From: Kaistella jeonii
Lineage (GTDB): Bacteria > Bacteroidota > Bacteroidia > Flavobacteriales > Weeksellaceae
DNA length: 64,000 bases
Direction of reading: 5' to 3'
NCBI RefSeq assembly: GCF_000812865.1
Contig: NZ_JSYL01000006.1
Span: forward strand, 1 to 64,000
The notes under the pieces were generated by a model that ran no database searches, was not told where the DNA came from, and saw only the letters and a program-made list of their open reading frames with translations. Shown here one piece after another: positions 51,089 through 59,884 of the stretch. Both the position numbers and the translations under genes were made by a program. How positions within the stretch are numbered: position 1 is the first letter of the stretch; the number at the start of each line of letters is the position of its first letter.

Positions 51089-53503
51089 TTACTCGTATTT
51101 TAGGTATTTAATGAGATTTACTTTGGTAGCTTGATATGCTTTAATACTAACAACCGCGAATGTTAAAAAAAGCAAACTAAAAAGACTCAAAATATAAGGC
51201 CAAACCGGCATATCTATTCGGTAAGCGAAATCTTTCAGCCATTCATTCATCAGATAATAACTGAGAGGAAAACTGAGGAGAACGGCAATTAAAGTGATCC
51301 ACAAAAACTGTTTAGTTAAGCCAAAAATCAAGGTTTTGTCGGAGGCTCCTAATGTTTTTCTAATCGCAACATCTCTTAGTTTCTGCTCGATCATTAAAGA
51401 GGACAAAGCGAAAAGTCCGAGCAAAGCAACAATTAAAACCATGGCATTCAGGATTGTAAATAAAATTTGCTGTTTCTGATACTTTTCAAATGTTTTTGCA
51501 AATTTCTGATCGATAAAATAGTAATCAAAAGGATATCCTGACTCCACGTTAGTTTGCCAATAGTTTTTGATCCTCTTTACAGTTCCCTCAATATCATCTG
51601 GTTTTATTTTTACCTGAATGTTATAAACATTGAAACGTTTCCACTCTGTTTCTTTGTAATGAAAAAATATGATAGGATCTACAGCGCTTTTCGGATTCCA
51701 GATATTGAAATCCTTTATAACACCCACAATATTATAATCTTTGGTGTCGAATCCAGGACGGATCTTTTTCCCCACTGCATCATTATCCTTCCATCCAAAT
51801 TTTCTTACGAAAGCTTCATTGACTAAAGCGTTGTTAATTGTATCTGAAGCGAGATTAGGATTTAACCACCGACCCTGTTTCAGTTTCACATTCATAAACT
51901 GTAGATAATTATAATCCATCGATCCATGCTGACCCTGAATACTTTTATCCTTATAATCCATATTAGAACTGCTGTATCTGCCGCTTCCTGGTACTGCTTC
52001 ACCATATGAAACATCAGCAACACCCTGAATCTTTTTCATTTCAGTTTTTAAACGTTCATATTTTAACCATGGTTTTGGAGTTTCTTCATTAAAAAGAATC
52101 ATCATCACCTGTTTTCCGCTATACCCTAAATCTTTGTTCATCATATATTTCACCTGGCTATTCACGATTAAACCACCAATGATGAAGAAGGATGAAATAA
52201 TTAATTGCAGCGTAAGAATTCCGTTTCTGAGCCAAACTCCATGTTTGCTTCGGGCAAAATTTCCTTTCAAAGTTTCGATTGCTTTAAAATTAGAAAGATA
52301 CAGGGCGGGAATTAATCCAGAAATTAAGGTGACCAGAATGACCATCGCAAAAGAATAAAAATAAATATGCCAATCATTCATCTTTATTTCTTTGTCATAG
52401 AATTTATTGAAACTGGGTAAAAGCAATTCCGCCAAAGCCAGCGATAACAAATAAGAAGCGATACAGATCATAAAGGTTTCCAGTAAAAATTGAAGAACCA
52501 AACTGAATTTAGTGCTTCCAATGGCTTTTCGTACTCCAATTTCTTTCGCACGTTGGGAAGCTTGAGCGGTTTTCAGGTTGATGAAATTAATGGCCGATAA
52601 AACCACAATTAAAACCGAAAGGATAAACAAAATCATCATGGTTTGGAAATCTCCGTTTCCGAACCAAGAAGCTTTCGCATGTAGTTTTATTTTGTCTAAT
52701 GGAGTTAGCAAACTGTCTGTTGGACCATAAAGATCTAAATATTGCTGTACATTCAATCCCGATTCTTTACCATCTATTTTTGCTCTGTATTCAAAAATAT
52801 CCTTCATTAATTTTTGTTGTATCACGATGGGATCTGTTCCTTTTTTAAGCATAAAAAAACAACCATAGTTAAAGTTCCCCCAGTTTTTTTCGTCATTTTT
52901 AATTTGCTCAACCGGATTGATGATGAAATCTGGTTTTATCTGGCTGTTTTCATTAGGTAATTCATAAACCGCAGTTACGACGTAATTTTTATTATTAAAT
53001 TTCACACTTTCTCCGGCAACATTGGTTTTGCCGAATAAATTTTTGGCTGCAGTGGTAGATAAAACAATTACACCTTCACCCTTCAACGCATTTTTGTAAC
53101 TCCCGGCAACCAGTTTAAAGGGAAAAAAATTAAAGAAACTTTCAGTAGCCGTCATTCCTTCTTTCTGATAAACTGTTTTATTTTTGGTTGTCATTTTTAA
53201 ACCGATTCCGGAACCATTAAACAAAACATAATCTTCAACTTCTGGCACTACTTCTTTTGCGCGTCTTACTACAGGAATAGAAATATTATTTCCGTACGTA
53301 TTGTCTGGTTTAAAATAGGATTGAAAAGCATAGATCTGATCTTTCTTCGGATTCCATTTTTCGTAGGATTCTTCATCATTCCAATGCATTAAGATGAGCA
53401 TAAATCCGGTTAATCCGATCGTTAATCCAAAAAGATTAATAAGGGTAGAAAGCCAGTTTTTTTTATAATTAATAAAAGCGATTTTGAGCCAGTTGTTGAG
53501 CAT
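51089..53503 (-). CDS. MacB/FtsX-type ABC transporter permease
   Basis: An 804-residue inner-membrane protein. An N-terminal membrane segment (LSTLINLFGLTIGLTGFMLIL) leads to a large periplasmic MacB_PCD domain. Three membrane helices of FtsX type follow (KTAQASQRAKEIGVRKAIGSTKFSLVLQFLLE). The whole unit then repeats, ending in the second RDVAIRKTLGASDKTLIF segment and three more helices. Double-FtsX permeases are typical of Bacteroidota. It pairs with the ABC ATPase at 53622 and works by mechanotransmission through the adaptor and TolC. Confidence 0.9.
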   Translation of the reverse strand: MLNNWLKIAFINYKKNWLSTLINLFGLTIGLTGFMLILMHWNDEESYEKWNPKKDQIYAFQSYFKPDNTYGNNISIPVVRRAKEVVPEVEDYVLFNGSGIGLKMTTKNKTVYQKEGMTATESFFNFFPFKLVAGSYKNALKGEGVIVLSTTAAKNLFGKTNVAGESVKFNNKNYVVTAVYELPNENSQIKPDFIINPVEQIKNDEKNWGNFNYGCFFMLKKGTDPIVIQQKLMKDIFEYRAKIDGKESGLNVQQYLDLYGPTDSLLTPLDKIKLHAKASWFGNGDFQTMMILFILSVLIVVLSAINFINLKTAQASQRAKEIGVRKAIGSTKFSLVLQFLLETFMICIASYLLSLALAELLLPSFNKFYDKEIKMNDWHIYFYSFAMVILVTLISGLIPALYLSNFKAIETLKGNFARSKHGVWLRNGILTLQLIISSFFIIGGLIVNSQVKYMMNKDLGYSGKQVMMILFNEETPKPWLKYERLKTEMKKIQGVADVSYGEAVPGSGRYSSSNMDYKDKSIQGQHGSMDYNYLQFMNVKLKQGRWLNPNLASDTINNALVNEAFVRKFGWKDNDAVGKKIRPGFDTKDYNIVGVIKDFNIWNPKSAVDPIIFFHYKETEWKRFNVYNIQVKIKPDDIEGTVKRIKNYWQTNVESGYPFDYYFIDQKFAKTFEKYQKQQILFTILNAMVLIVALLGLFALSSLMIEQKLRDVAIRKTLGASDKTLIFGLTKQFLWITLIAVLLSFPLSYYLMNEWLKDFAYRIDMPVWPYILSLFSLLFLTFAVVSIKAYQATKVNLIKYLKYE

Positions 53504-53621
53504 AGTTGGTAGTTTATAATGGATAAACGATTGAAAAAAACCTCAGAGAAACAGAACTTTTCCGAATCCCTGAGAACAATTAAAAAATAGTTGAATGAAT
53601 GTTCTTTTTTATGGAATTTGA

Positions 53622-54344
53622 CTACTCAAAATTCTTAGAATCTGCTTTTTCGAATACATCTTTTCTTTGCGAAGAATGTTCTTCGCTAAAGATTTCTCCA
53701 TCTTTCATGGTCACTATTTTAGAGGCGTAACCTGCGTCATAAGAGGAATGCGTTACCATCGCAATCGTAGAACCTTCTCTATGAAGTTCTGCCAAAAGAT
53801 TCATCACCTCATTTCCGTTAGAACTGTCTAGATTTCCTGTTGGTTCATCGGCAAGAATCAGTTTTGGTTTCGTTACCAAAGCTCTTGCAACCGCAGCTCT
53901 TTGTTGTTGACCCCCGGAAAGTTGTTGTGGATAATGTCTTGCACGGTGCCCAATGTTGATTTTTTCCATGATCTCCTCTACTCTTTGTCTTCGTTCCGCG
54001 GAAGAAACGCCGTTGTAAATTAAAGGCAGTTCAATATTTTCAAAAACCGTGAGTTCATCAATGAGATTGAAATTCTGGAAGATAAATCCAATGTTCTGTT
54101 TTCTGAGTTCCGATTTTTTTCGCTCATTAAGACCAAGCGTTTCAGTTTCTCCGAATTTGTAAGAACCGGAAGAAGCGCTATCCAACAATCCTAAAATATT
54201 AAGAAAGGTAGATTTTCCACACCCAGACGGTCCCATAATGGCAACAAATTCGCCTTCTTTTATGCTTAAATTGACTTTGTTAAGCGCGTTGGTTTGTACA
54301 TCTTCGGTTTTATAAACTTTGGAAAGGTTTTCTATGGTGATCAT
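53622..54344 (-). CDS. ABC transporter ATPase of the MacB/LolD type
   Basis: A 240-residue cytoplasmic ATPase. MGPSGCGKSTFLNILGLLD is Walker A, FIFQNFNLIDELTVFENIELPL the Q-loop region, LSGGQQQRAAVARALVTKPKLILADEPTGNLDS the signature plus Walker B, and MVTHSSYDAGYA the H-loop (here His followed by two serines). All are intact. It energises the neighbouring permease. A 25-residue acidic tail extends past the usual end. Confidence 0.95.
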   Translation of the reverse strand: MITIENLSKVYKTEDVQTNALNKVNLSIKEGEFVAIMGPSGCGKSTFLNILGLLDSASSGSYKFGETETLGLNERKKSELRKQNIGFIFQNFNLIDELTVFENIELPLIYNGVSSAERRQRVEEIMEKINIGHRARHYPQQLSGGQQQRAAVARALVTKPKLILADEPTGNLDSSNGNEVMNLLAELHREGSTIAMVTHSSYDAGYASKIVTMKDGEIFSEEHSSQRKDVFEKADSKNFE

Positions 54345-54356
54345 TGTATTTCTTTT

Positions 54357-54746
54357 TTAAGTGGTTATTTTTTTAATTAGACCAGTTTGGTCAATGCAGT
54401 ATTTTAAATTTAAATCTTTGAGTAAAGTAATATTTTCCCATGCTACTCCTTTTATTCCCTCCAGATGAATTACGTTTCCGCTTTTGGAATATTGAACCAA
54501 AAAATTAGAATCATTTCTTTCTTCCGGATTTTTTTCCAGATTTACCGTTGTATTTTCATTAAGGATTACTTTTCTGTCAGCATTAAAACTTAGATACGAA
54601 TAATTGCAACCTTTAGCACATTCAAAAACGACGTGATTATTTTTAAAGGAAATAATCCATTCTAATTCAGGTGATTTCTTTTCCTGACTTTGCGAATTGA
54701 TGACACTGGAAAAGAAGCACATCACCAAAAGAATCAAGTTTTTCAT
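54357..54746 (-). CDS. Small secreted protein of the efflux operon, unknown function
   Basis: A 129-residue exported protein (MKNLILLVMCFFSSVINSQ). The mature part has ISFKNNHVVFECAKGCNYSYLSF with a cysteine pair C-x3-C, and one further cysteine near the C-terminus (LKYCIDQTG). Short secreted Bacteroidota proteins with an ECxxGC...L.F motif exist to my recollection, but I cannot assign a function. It lies between adaptor and ATPase genes with gaps of 4 and 12 bases, so it is certainly in the operon. The ATG at 54746 avoids overlap with the adaptor gene. Confidence 0.7.
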   Translation of the reverse strand: MKNLILLVMCFFSSVINSQSQEKKSPELEWIISFKNNHVVFECAKGCNYSYLSFNADRKVILNENTTVNLEKNPEERNDSNFLVQYSKSGNVIHLEGIKGVAWENITLLKDLNLKYCIDQTGLIKKITT

Positions 54747-54750
54747 ATTT

Positions 54751-55992
54751 CTACTTATTAATGTTAATGATTTCATATTTTTTGATTTCTGAATAATCAG
54801 ATGTGATGATCTTTTCGCCTGGTTTCAGTCCGGAAACGACTTCATAATACATCGGATTTTCTCGTCCAAGAATGATTTCTCTTTTTTCGGCTTTATTGTT
54901 TTTCACTACATATATCCATTTTCCGTTGGTATCTTTGTAGAAGTTACCTTTCGGGATCATCATACTTTGAGTGTCTGCAGAAAGTTTTAATTTAACACCG
55001 AAAGTCATCCCTATTTTAAGATTTTCAGGCTTTGCTTCAATGAAATTGAGTTCTATAGAAAACTGACCTTCTTTCACTTCGGGCAGAATTTTGGTAATAA
55101 TCACTTCGAATTGTTTGGCATTATTTTCCAGACTACCTTTAATACCGTTCTGCAGTTTGTTGATGTAATATTCATCTACTTTTGCAATAAGTTTGTAACC
55201 ACCCATTAAATCTACTTTTCCGATGCTTTCACCACTCGTCAGATTTTGTCCCAAAGAAATAGTAAACGAAGATAATCTTCCGGAAACGGGCGCCATAATG
55301 AGGAAATTATTTTTGTTAGAACGTAAAATATTTAAACTTTTCTCCATTTGATTGATGGAATTATTAATGGCTGAAAACTGGGAATTTCGGGATGTTCTTT
55401 CACTACTTGCACCTTTTTCAACAATTTGTTTTCTCTGTTTCTGGTAAGTTAGATTTTGAAGAGTGACATCATAATCTGTTTTCTTACCAATTTCTGCTTC
55501 ATATAATCTTTTCTGAAGGTTGAAGGATTGCAAAGCCGTATTATAATCGTTTTGAGCTTGTAATAATTCTTTATCCTGAGTAAATTCCTGATTCTTCAAT
55601 TCTAAAAGGGAGCTTCTCATTTGACTGATCTGCTGCATAATTCCTGTTTCCTGATTCAGATAATTAAATTCTGTATTCGGATTGTAAACTCTGGCAATCG
55701 GTTGTCCTTTCGTTACCATTTGTCCATCTTCTGCAAAAATTTCTTTTACAGCGCCACCTTCCACCACATTCACCATCGACGAATTTAGAGATTGTGTTTG
55801 CGCAGTTACCATAAGCATATCTTCAAACTTTCCTTTGGTTACTCCATCAATCGTAAGGTCATCTAACTTCACATTATAAGTTTTTTTCTGATTAAGAAAA
55901 TACCATCCAAAGAGTGAAACAGCTAAAGCAGAAGCAAAGACAATTAATACTAATTTCAGTTTCGATTTATTTTTTACTATTTTCGTATCCAT
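54751..55992 (-). CDS. HlyD/MacA-type periplasmic adaptor of an efflux pump
   Basis: A 413-residue protein with an N-terminal membrane anchor (KLKLVLIVFASALAVSLFGWYFL). A lipoyl-like half-motif (VNVVEGGAVKEIFAEDGQMVTKGQPIARVYNPN) precedes a coiled-coil hairpin of about 120 residues, then the second lipoyl half (FLIMAPVSGRLSSFTISLGQNLTSGESIG) and a beta-barrel domain. It bridges permease and TolC. It is the first gene of the operon, just 34 bases downstream of a sigma-54-like promoter. Confidence 0.93.
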   Translation of the reverse strand: MDTKIVKNKSKLKLVLIVFASALAVSLFGWYFLNQKKTYNVKLDDLTIDGVTKGKFEDMLMVTAQTQSLNSSMVNVVEGGAVKEIFAEDGQMVTKGQPIARVYNPNTEFNYLNQETGIMQQISQMRSSLLELKNQEFTQDKELLQAQNDYNTALQSFNLQKRLYEAEIGKKTDYDVTLQNLTYQKQRKQIVEKGASSERTSRNSQFSAINNSINQMEKSLNILRSNKNNFLIMAPVSGRLSSFTISLGQNLTSGESIGKVDLMGGYKLIAKVDEYYINKLQNGIKGSLENNAKQFEVIITKILPEVKEGQFSIELNFIEAKPENLKIGMTFGVKLKLSADTQSMMIPKGNFYKDTNGKWIYVVKNNKAEKREIILGRENPMYYEVVSGLKPGEKIITSDYSEIKKYEIININK

Positions 55993-56025
55993 ATTTTAGA
56001 TAACTAATTTATTTACAGAACAATA

Positions 56026-56041
56026 CACAATGCAAGTGCCA
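56026..56041 (-). promoter_or_regulatory. Sigma-54-type promoter of the efflux operon
   Basis: On the minus strand TGGCACTTGCATTGTG aligns with the sigma-54 consensus TGGCACG-N4-TTGCW: the -24 block is nearly perfect, the spacing is exact, and the -12 GC reads GT. Transcription would start about 20 bases before the adaptor ATG at 55992. The NtrC-type regulator encoded next door is the expected activator. Confidence 0.5.
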
Positions 56042-56104
56042 GAGATTTATAATCTTATAACTGCTTGGAAATGTGATTAAAAATCATTTTATTAATTTTA
56101 AAAC

Positions 56105-56141
56105 TGTTCATTATCGGACACTTATTGTGCGGAAACGGACA
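56105..56141. promoter_or_regulatory. Tandem enhancer-like sites for an NtrC-type regulator
   Basis: TGTTCATTATCGGACA (56105-56120) and TGTGCGGAAACGGACA (56126-56141) share TGTkC-N5-CGGACA and are spaced 21 bases start to start, two helical turns. Each is a near inverted repeat. They lie about 65-115 bases upstream of the sigma-54-like promoter and 60-100 bases before the regulator gene, where an enhancer is expected. Confidence 0.5.
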
Positions 56142-56203
56142 TTTTGAATTACAATGTGCAAAGTAAGCGGTAAATTGTACCCTATAAAAACTCAACATAA
56201 ACA

Positions 56204-57547
56204 ATGCGAAAAAAAGAAGCCCATATTTTAATTGTCGATGACGACGAAGATATTTTGTTCTCGGCAAGAGTCTGGCTCAAGAAGTTTTTCTCAGAAGTGA
56301 GCTGTCTGAGTCAGCCAAAAAACATTATCAAATTTTTGACAGAACATCAAGTAGATGCCGTGCTTCTGGATATGAATTTCCGGAAAGGTTTTGAAAGCGG
56401 ACAAGATGGTTTGTATTGGATGCAGGAAATAAAAATGCTGGAACCGCAACTTCCGATTATTTTAATGACCGCTTATGGTGAAGTGGAATTAGCAGTTGAA
56501 GCCCTTAAAAATGGCGCATCAGATTTCATTTTAAAGCCCTGGAATAACGAAAAATTATATGCTTCTGTAAATCTTGCGGTTGATATTTCCAGGAAGAATA
56601 AGAAATTAAATCAGTGGGAAAATGTCAGTGTCAAAACCAATCAATATCAGTTGAAAACCCAATCTTCTGAAATGCAGGAGGTGATGGATCAAATCACGAA
56701 AGTAGCACCAACTGACGCAAACGTTCTATTATTAGGAGAAAACGGAACAGGAAAATACGTTTTGGCAGAGCGACTTCATGAGTTATCTGAGAGAAAAAAT
56801 CAACCATTTGTTCACATCGATTTAGGAAGTCTATCTGAGAGTTTATTTGAGGCAGAACTGTTCGGATACAAAAAAGGAGCTTTTACAGATGCACAACACG
56901 ATTACGCCGGAAAAATAGAAAATGCCGAAAATGGAACAGTTTTTCTGGATGAAATTGGAAATCTTCCACTTCATCTTCAAACCAAATTACTAAGTTTAAT
57001 TCAAAATCGAAAATTATCTCGTCTTGGAGAAAGCAAAGAACGATTATTGGACGTGCGTTTTATTTTTGCAACCAATGAAAACCTTAAAAAGGCCGTTACC
57101 GAAAACCGTTTTCGGAAAGATCTTTATTATCGAATAAATACGGTAGAAATGCAAATTCCGAATTTGAGAAACCGGTTGGAGGATATTTCGACATTGGCAA
57201 ATTATTTTCTGGAAAAGTACAAACAGAAATACCAAAAACCTCTTTTAAACCTTAATGAAAATCTGACTGAAGAATTGATTTCTTATTCCTGGCCCGGAAA
57301 TATTCGGGAACTGGATCACTGTATTGAAAGAAGCGTGATCCTTTCCAGTGAAAATACAATTAAATTACTGATGCCTCAAGATGAAGATTCGGACAAAACA
57401 ATTACGAATCTGAACATCGAGGCAATGGAAGAAATTCTCATTAAAAAAGCTCTGAAAAAACACAGAGGAAATATTTCTCTCGCGGCCGAAGATTTGGGAT
57501 TATCCAGAGCAGCATTGTACCGAAGAATGGAAAAATTTGAATTATGA
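56204..57547 (+). CDS. NtrC-type sigma-54-dependent response regulator
   Basis: A 447-residue cytoplasmic protein. The receiver domain has the acidic pocket VDDDED and phospho-acceptor Asp56 (VLLDMNF). The AAA+ domain has P-loop GENGTGKY, the sigma-54 contact loop as GAFTDA at 225-230 in place of GAFTGA, and VFLDEIGNLP (Walker B). The C-terminal Fis-type helix-turn-helix ends RGNISLAAEDLGLSRAALYRRM. It activates sigma-54 promoters when phosphorylated, presumably by the kinase encoded 55 bases downstream. Divergent orientation makes the efflux operon its likely target. Confidence 0.93.
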   Translation: MRKKEAHILIVDDDEDILFSARVWLKKFFSEVSCLSQPKNIIKFLTEHQVDAVLLDMNFRKGFESGQDGLYWMQEIKMLEPQLPIILMTAYGEVELAVEALKNGASDFILKPWNNEKLYASVNLAVDISRKNKKLNQWENVSVKTNQYQLKTQSSEMQEVMDQITKVAPTDANVLLLGENGTGKYVLAERLHELSERKNQPFVHIDLGSLSESLFEAELFGYKKGAFTDAQHDYAGKIENAENGTVFLDEIGNLPLHLQTKLLSLIQNRKLSRLGESKERLLDVRFIFATNENLKKAVTENRFRKDLYYRINTVEMQIPNLRNRLEDISTLANYFLEKYKQKYQKPLLNLNENLTEELISYSWPGNIRELDHCIERSVILSSENTIKLLMPQDEDSDKTITNLNIEAMEEILIKKALKKHRGNISLAAEDLGLSRAALYRRMEKFEL

Positions 57548-57602
57548 AGTGGTTGTTATTTGAAAGTTGTCGGTTGATAGTTTGTGAATTTGGAATCAAT
57601 TT

Positions 57603-58919
57603 ATGAATTTGAATCGCTACACATGGCTCATTTTTATTCTACTGGCAATTGTCTGTGGAATATTTGCTTTTGATTTTTATATTCAGAACAAATGGATCAA
57701 TTTAAGCTTGTTTGCTTTGATGAGTATCATTTTTATCATTTTTGCGAAGATTCACGCGACCTCTTCCATTCAGAAAAGCGAAAAAATATTGCTTTCCATT
57801 CAGAAAAAAGATTTTTCACTTTTCCCAAAAACTGAACAGAATAATCTGATTGACAATGCTGTAAAACTCTATTATCAAAGTAAAGAAGAACATCTTTCGC
57901 TTTCCTCATATAAACTTTTGTATGAAGAAATTTTGAATCAACTGGAAATTGGACTAATGATTCTCACGGAGAAAAAGGCGGAATGGGAAGTTTTTTATGT
58001 TAATCCAACCTTTTTGGAAATCCTTCAAATACCAAGATATAATTCCTGGAATTTGTATGAAGATAAAACGCCTGATTTCTATAAAATCATCCAACAAACG
58101 AACTACGAAAACTCGCAGGAATTTTTCGATATTTCCATTAATGAAAATGTGAAACAATCGTTTTCTTTGAGAACAAAAAAAGTGCAGAATATAAAAAACC
58201 GTTTCTGCATTATCAGTTTAGAATCTGTCCAGAAAATCATTGAGCAAAAAGAAAAGCTCGCCTGGAATAATTTGATGAAAGTGATTTCTCACGAACTTCT
58301 AAATACTTTAACGCCGGTAAACAGTCTTATTCAAAATTTAGAATATATTGCCAATCAAGATGTTGTAGAAAAAGAAGATCAGGAAGAAATGAAAGAAAGT
58401 CTGATGATCATTAATTCAAAATCTAAACAATTACTGAATTTTGTAGATGATTACCGACAAGTTGCAGAACTGCCGAAACCGGTTTTCAAAACTATTTCTT
58501 TAACCAATATTGTAGAATCTGCGCTTAATTTCTTAAAACCAGAATTTGAAAAAAACGGAATTACGATCGTCAATTCATTGGAAGATCAAACGGTTTTTGC
58601 AGACCAAAAAATGATCGAGCGATGTTTGATCAATCTTTATCTAAATGCAATATATGCAGTTGCCGACGAGTCAGAAAAGACCATCAAAACAGAAATAAAA
58701 ACCTTTAATAAACGAATTATTTTAAGTGTAGAAGACAGCGGAATAGGAATTCAAAAGGAAATTCAGGATAAGATCTTTCTTCCATTTTTTACGACGAGAA
58801 TCAGCGGTTCAGGAATTGGACTTACGCTAAGCAAAAGCATCATTGAAGCGCACAAAGGGTATCTTAATTACAAACCATTGAAAGAAGGAAGTCGTTTTGA
58901 AATTTGGTTTTTGAAATAA
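57603..58919 (+). CDS. NtrB-like sensor histidine kinase
   Basis: A 438-residue inner-membrane protein with two N-terminal membrane helices separated by a very short loop (WLIFILLAIVCGIFAFDF and WINLSLFALMSIIFIIFAKI). A PAS-like region (about 105-205) follows, then the phospho-acceptor His230 in SHELLNTLTPVNSL. The ATPase domain shows NLYLNAIYAV, DSGIGIQ and FFTTRISGSGIGLTLSK. With almost no periplasmic part, it probably senses from the membrane or cytoplasm. It pairs with the NtrC-type regulator. Its stop codon lies next to the decayed IS3 element. Confidence 0.92.
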   Translation: MNLNRYTWLIFILLAIVCGIFAFDFYIQNKWINLSLFALMSIIFIIFAKIHATSSIQKSEKILLSIQKKDFSLFPKTEQNNLIDNAVKLYYQSKEEHLSLSSYKLLYEEILNQLEIGLMILTEKKAEWEVFYVNPTFLEILQIPRYNSWNLYEDKTPDFYKIIQQTNYENSQEFFDISINENVKQSFSLRTKKVQNIKNRFCIISLESVQKIIEQKEKLAWNNLMKVISHELLNTLTPVNSLIQNLEYIANQDVVEKEDQEEMKESLMIINSKSKQLLNFVDDYRQVAELPKPVFKTISLTNIVESALNFLKPEFEKNGITIVNSLEDQTVFADQKMIERCLINLYLNAIYAVADESEKTIKTEIKTFNKRIILSVEDSGIGIQKEIQDKIFLPFFTTRISGSGIGLTLSKSIIEAHKGYLNYKPLKEGSRFEIWFLK

Positions 58920-58931
58920 TGCGATTCTGCT

Positions 58932-59090
58932 TTATATTTTTTCTTTCAAAAGCAATCTATCGCAAATTGGTCTGCTTTTCCATTTGAAATAACGGCTGCA
59001 ACTTACTTTTAGAACCTTACACATTTTTTCAATCGGAAAAAAATATTCATGAGTTTTAATAAACTGATATTTCAGCGACCGCTCTTGGAA
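58932..59090 (-). pseudogene. IS3-family transposase OrfB, 5' remnant
   Basis: On the minus strand the frame reads ERSLKYQFIKTHEYFFPIEK, then MCKVLKVSCSRYFKWKSRP, the N-terminal segment of IS3-family OrfB. It ends at a TAA at 58932-58934 after about 50 codons. The DDE catalytic domain is gone, cut off beside the histidine kinase stop codon. The overlap with the end of OrfA in another frame is the normal IS3 arrangement. Confidence 0.8.
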
Positions 59091-59370
59091 AAAATGCTGA
59101 TTGCTTTTTTTAAGATGTCCCTTTCAAGTTCTGCATCTTTAAGTTTTTTCTCCAATTCATGAATTTTCTCCTGTTCTACCGTCAGTTTCAGTTTCCCATT
59201 ACCGGGAAAGCTTTCTGTTCCAAACTCTTCGAATTCCATCCTCCATTTTTAAAACAACGTGGCCTTAATACCCATTCTCTGGCTAATTATGAAATAGTGG
59301 TTCTTTCGTTACTCATTTGAACCTCTTTAGTCTTAAAAGCTGGATCATAAATTTCCCGCTCTTGTTTCAT
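59072..59370 (-). pseudogene. IS3-family transposase OrfA, decayed
   Basis: The frame starts MKQEREIYDPAFKTKEVQMS and NERTTIS, then hits TAA at 59287-59289, where the family usually reads SELARE. It continues LAREW before a frameshift, and the C-terminal half (MEFEEFGTESFPGNGKLKLT, EQEKIHELEKKLKDAELERD, ILKKAISIFSKSGR) is in a different frame ending at 59072. The leucine-zipper region is well kept. At least one nonsense change and one frameshift make it inactive. Confidence 0.82.
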
Positions 59371-59648
59371 TTAAAAGGGCGGTCGCTTGATTTACTTTCA
59401 CTTTAATGTTTTCATTTCATCATTATATTTTTTCTTAAAATTAGTAGATTGTTTAGTGAAACTTAGAATCAATTAGTTATTTCGGAAGATTAAAATATTT
59501 TTTTTCCGGTGAACTAAAAGTCATAAATAACCACATTCATTAAAACGAAGTATGAAATATAATTTTTAAAAAGTATGAAATATCATGACGAATAATTGAT
59601 GTTTTTCAAAAATTCGGAAAGATTGCGGACATACAGAATAGCTAAAAA
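59371..59648. other. AT-rich region upstream of the IS3 remnant
   Basis: No gene or clear terminal inverted repeat is seen. The word GCGGTCGC occurs here (59386-59393) and its half ACCGCTC within the element, but this does not convince as an IS end. The region may contain the worn left end of the element. Confidence 0.4.
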
Positions 59649-59686
59649 ATAAAAAACCTCTGTTAATCAATGATTACAGAGGTTTT
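59649..59686 (-). terminator. Terminator after tRNA-Leu
   Basis: Arms ACCTCTGTAATC / GATTAACAGAGGT with a short loop, followed on the minus strand by a six-T run directly after the tRNA 3' end. Confidence 0.85.
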
Positions 59687-59771
59687 TGGTACCCGGTGCC
59701 GGAATCGAACCGGCACATCTTGCGATACTAGAGTTTGAGTCTAGCGCGTCTACCAATTCCGCCAACCGGGC
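59687..59771 (-). tRNA. tRNA-Leu (anticodon CAA)
   Basis: The minus strand folds as a class II tRNA. The acceptor GCCCGGT pairs with ACCGGGT, followed by A and an encoded CCA. The D-arm has TGGCGGAATTGGTAGACGC. The anticodon stem CTAGA / TCTAG encloses the loop CTCAAAC, giving anticodon CAA for UUG codons. A long variable arm and T-loop GTTCGATTC follow. Length is 85 bases with CCA. Confidence 0.97.
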
Positions 59772-59884
59772 TTTTTAAATTGGTGTGCAAATATAGAATT
59801 ATTTTTTATCTAAGGAAAATTATTTTGTAAAATTTTGAGCATTTCTGGCGTTTCTTGAAACAAAAAACTTTAAGTAACTGATTT

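Noticed and set aside
56116-56131. GGACACTTATTGTGC on the plus strand as a sigma-54 promoter for the regulator gene.
   Set aside because: The spacing between GG and GC is 11, one base too long, and the sequence is part of the tandem operator-like sites.
59371-59686. An integration site (att) at the tRNA-Leu gene with an island.
   Set aside because: No integrase and no direct repeat of the tRNA 3' end was seen nearby; the IS3 remnant alone does not make an island.
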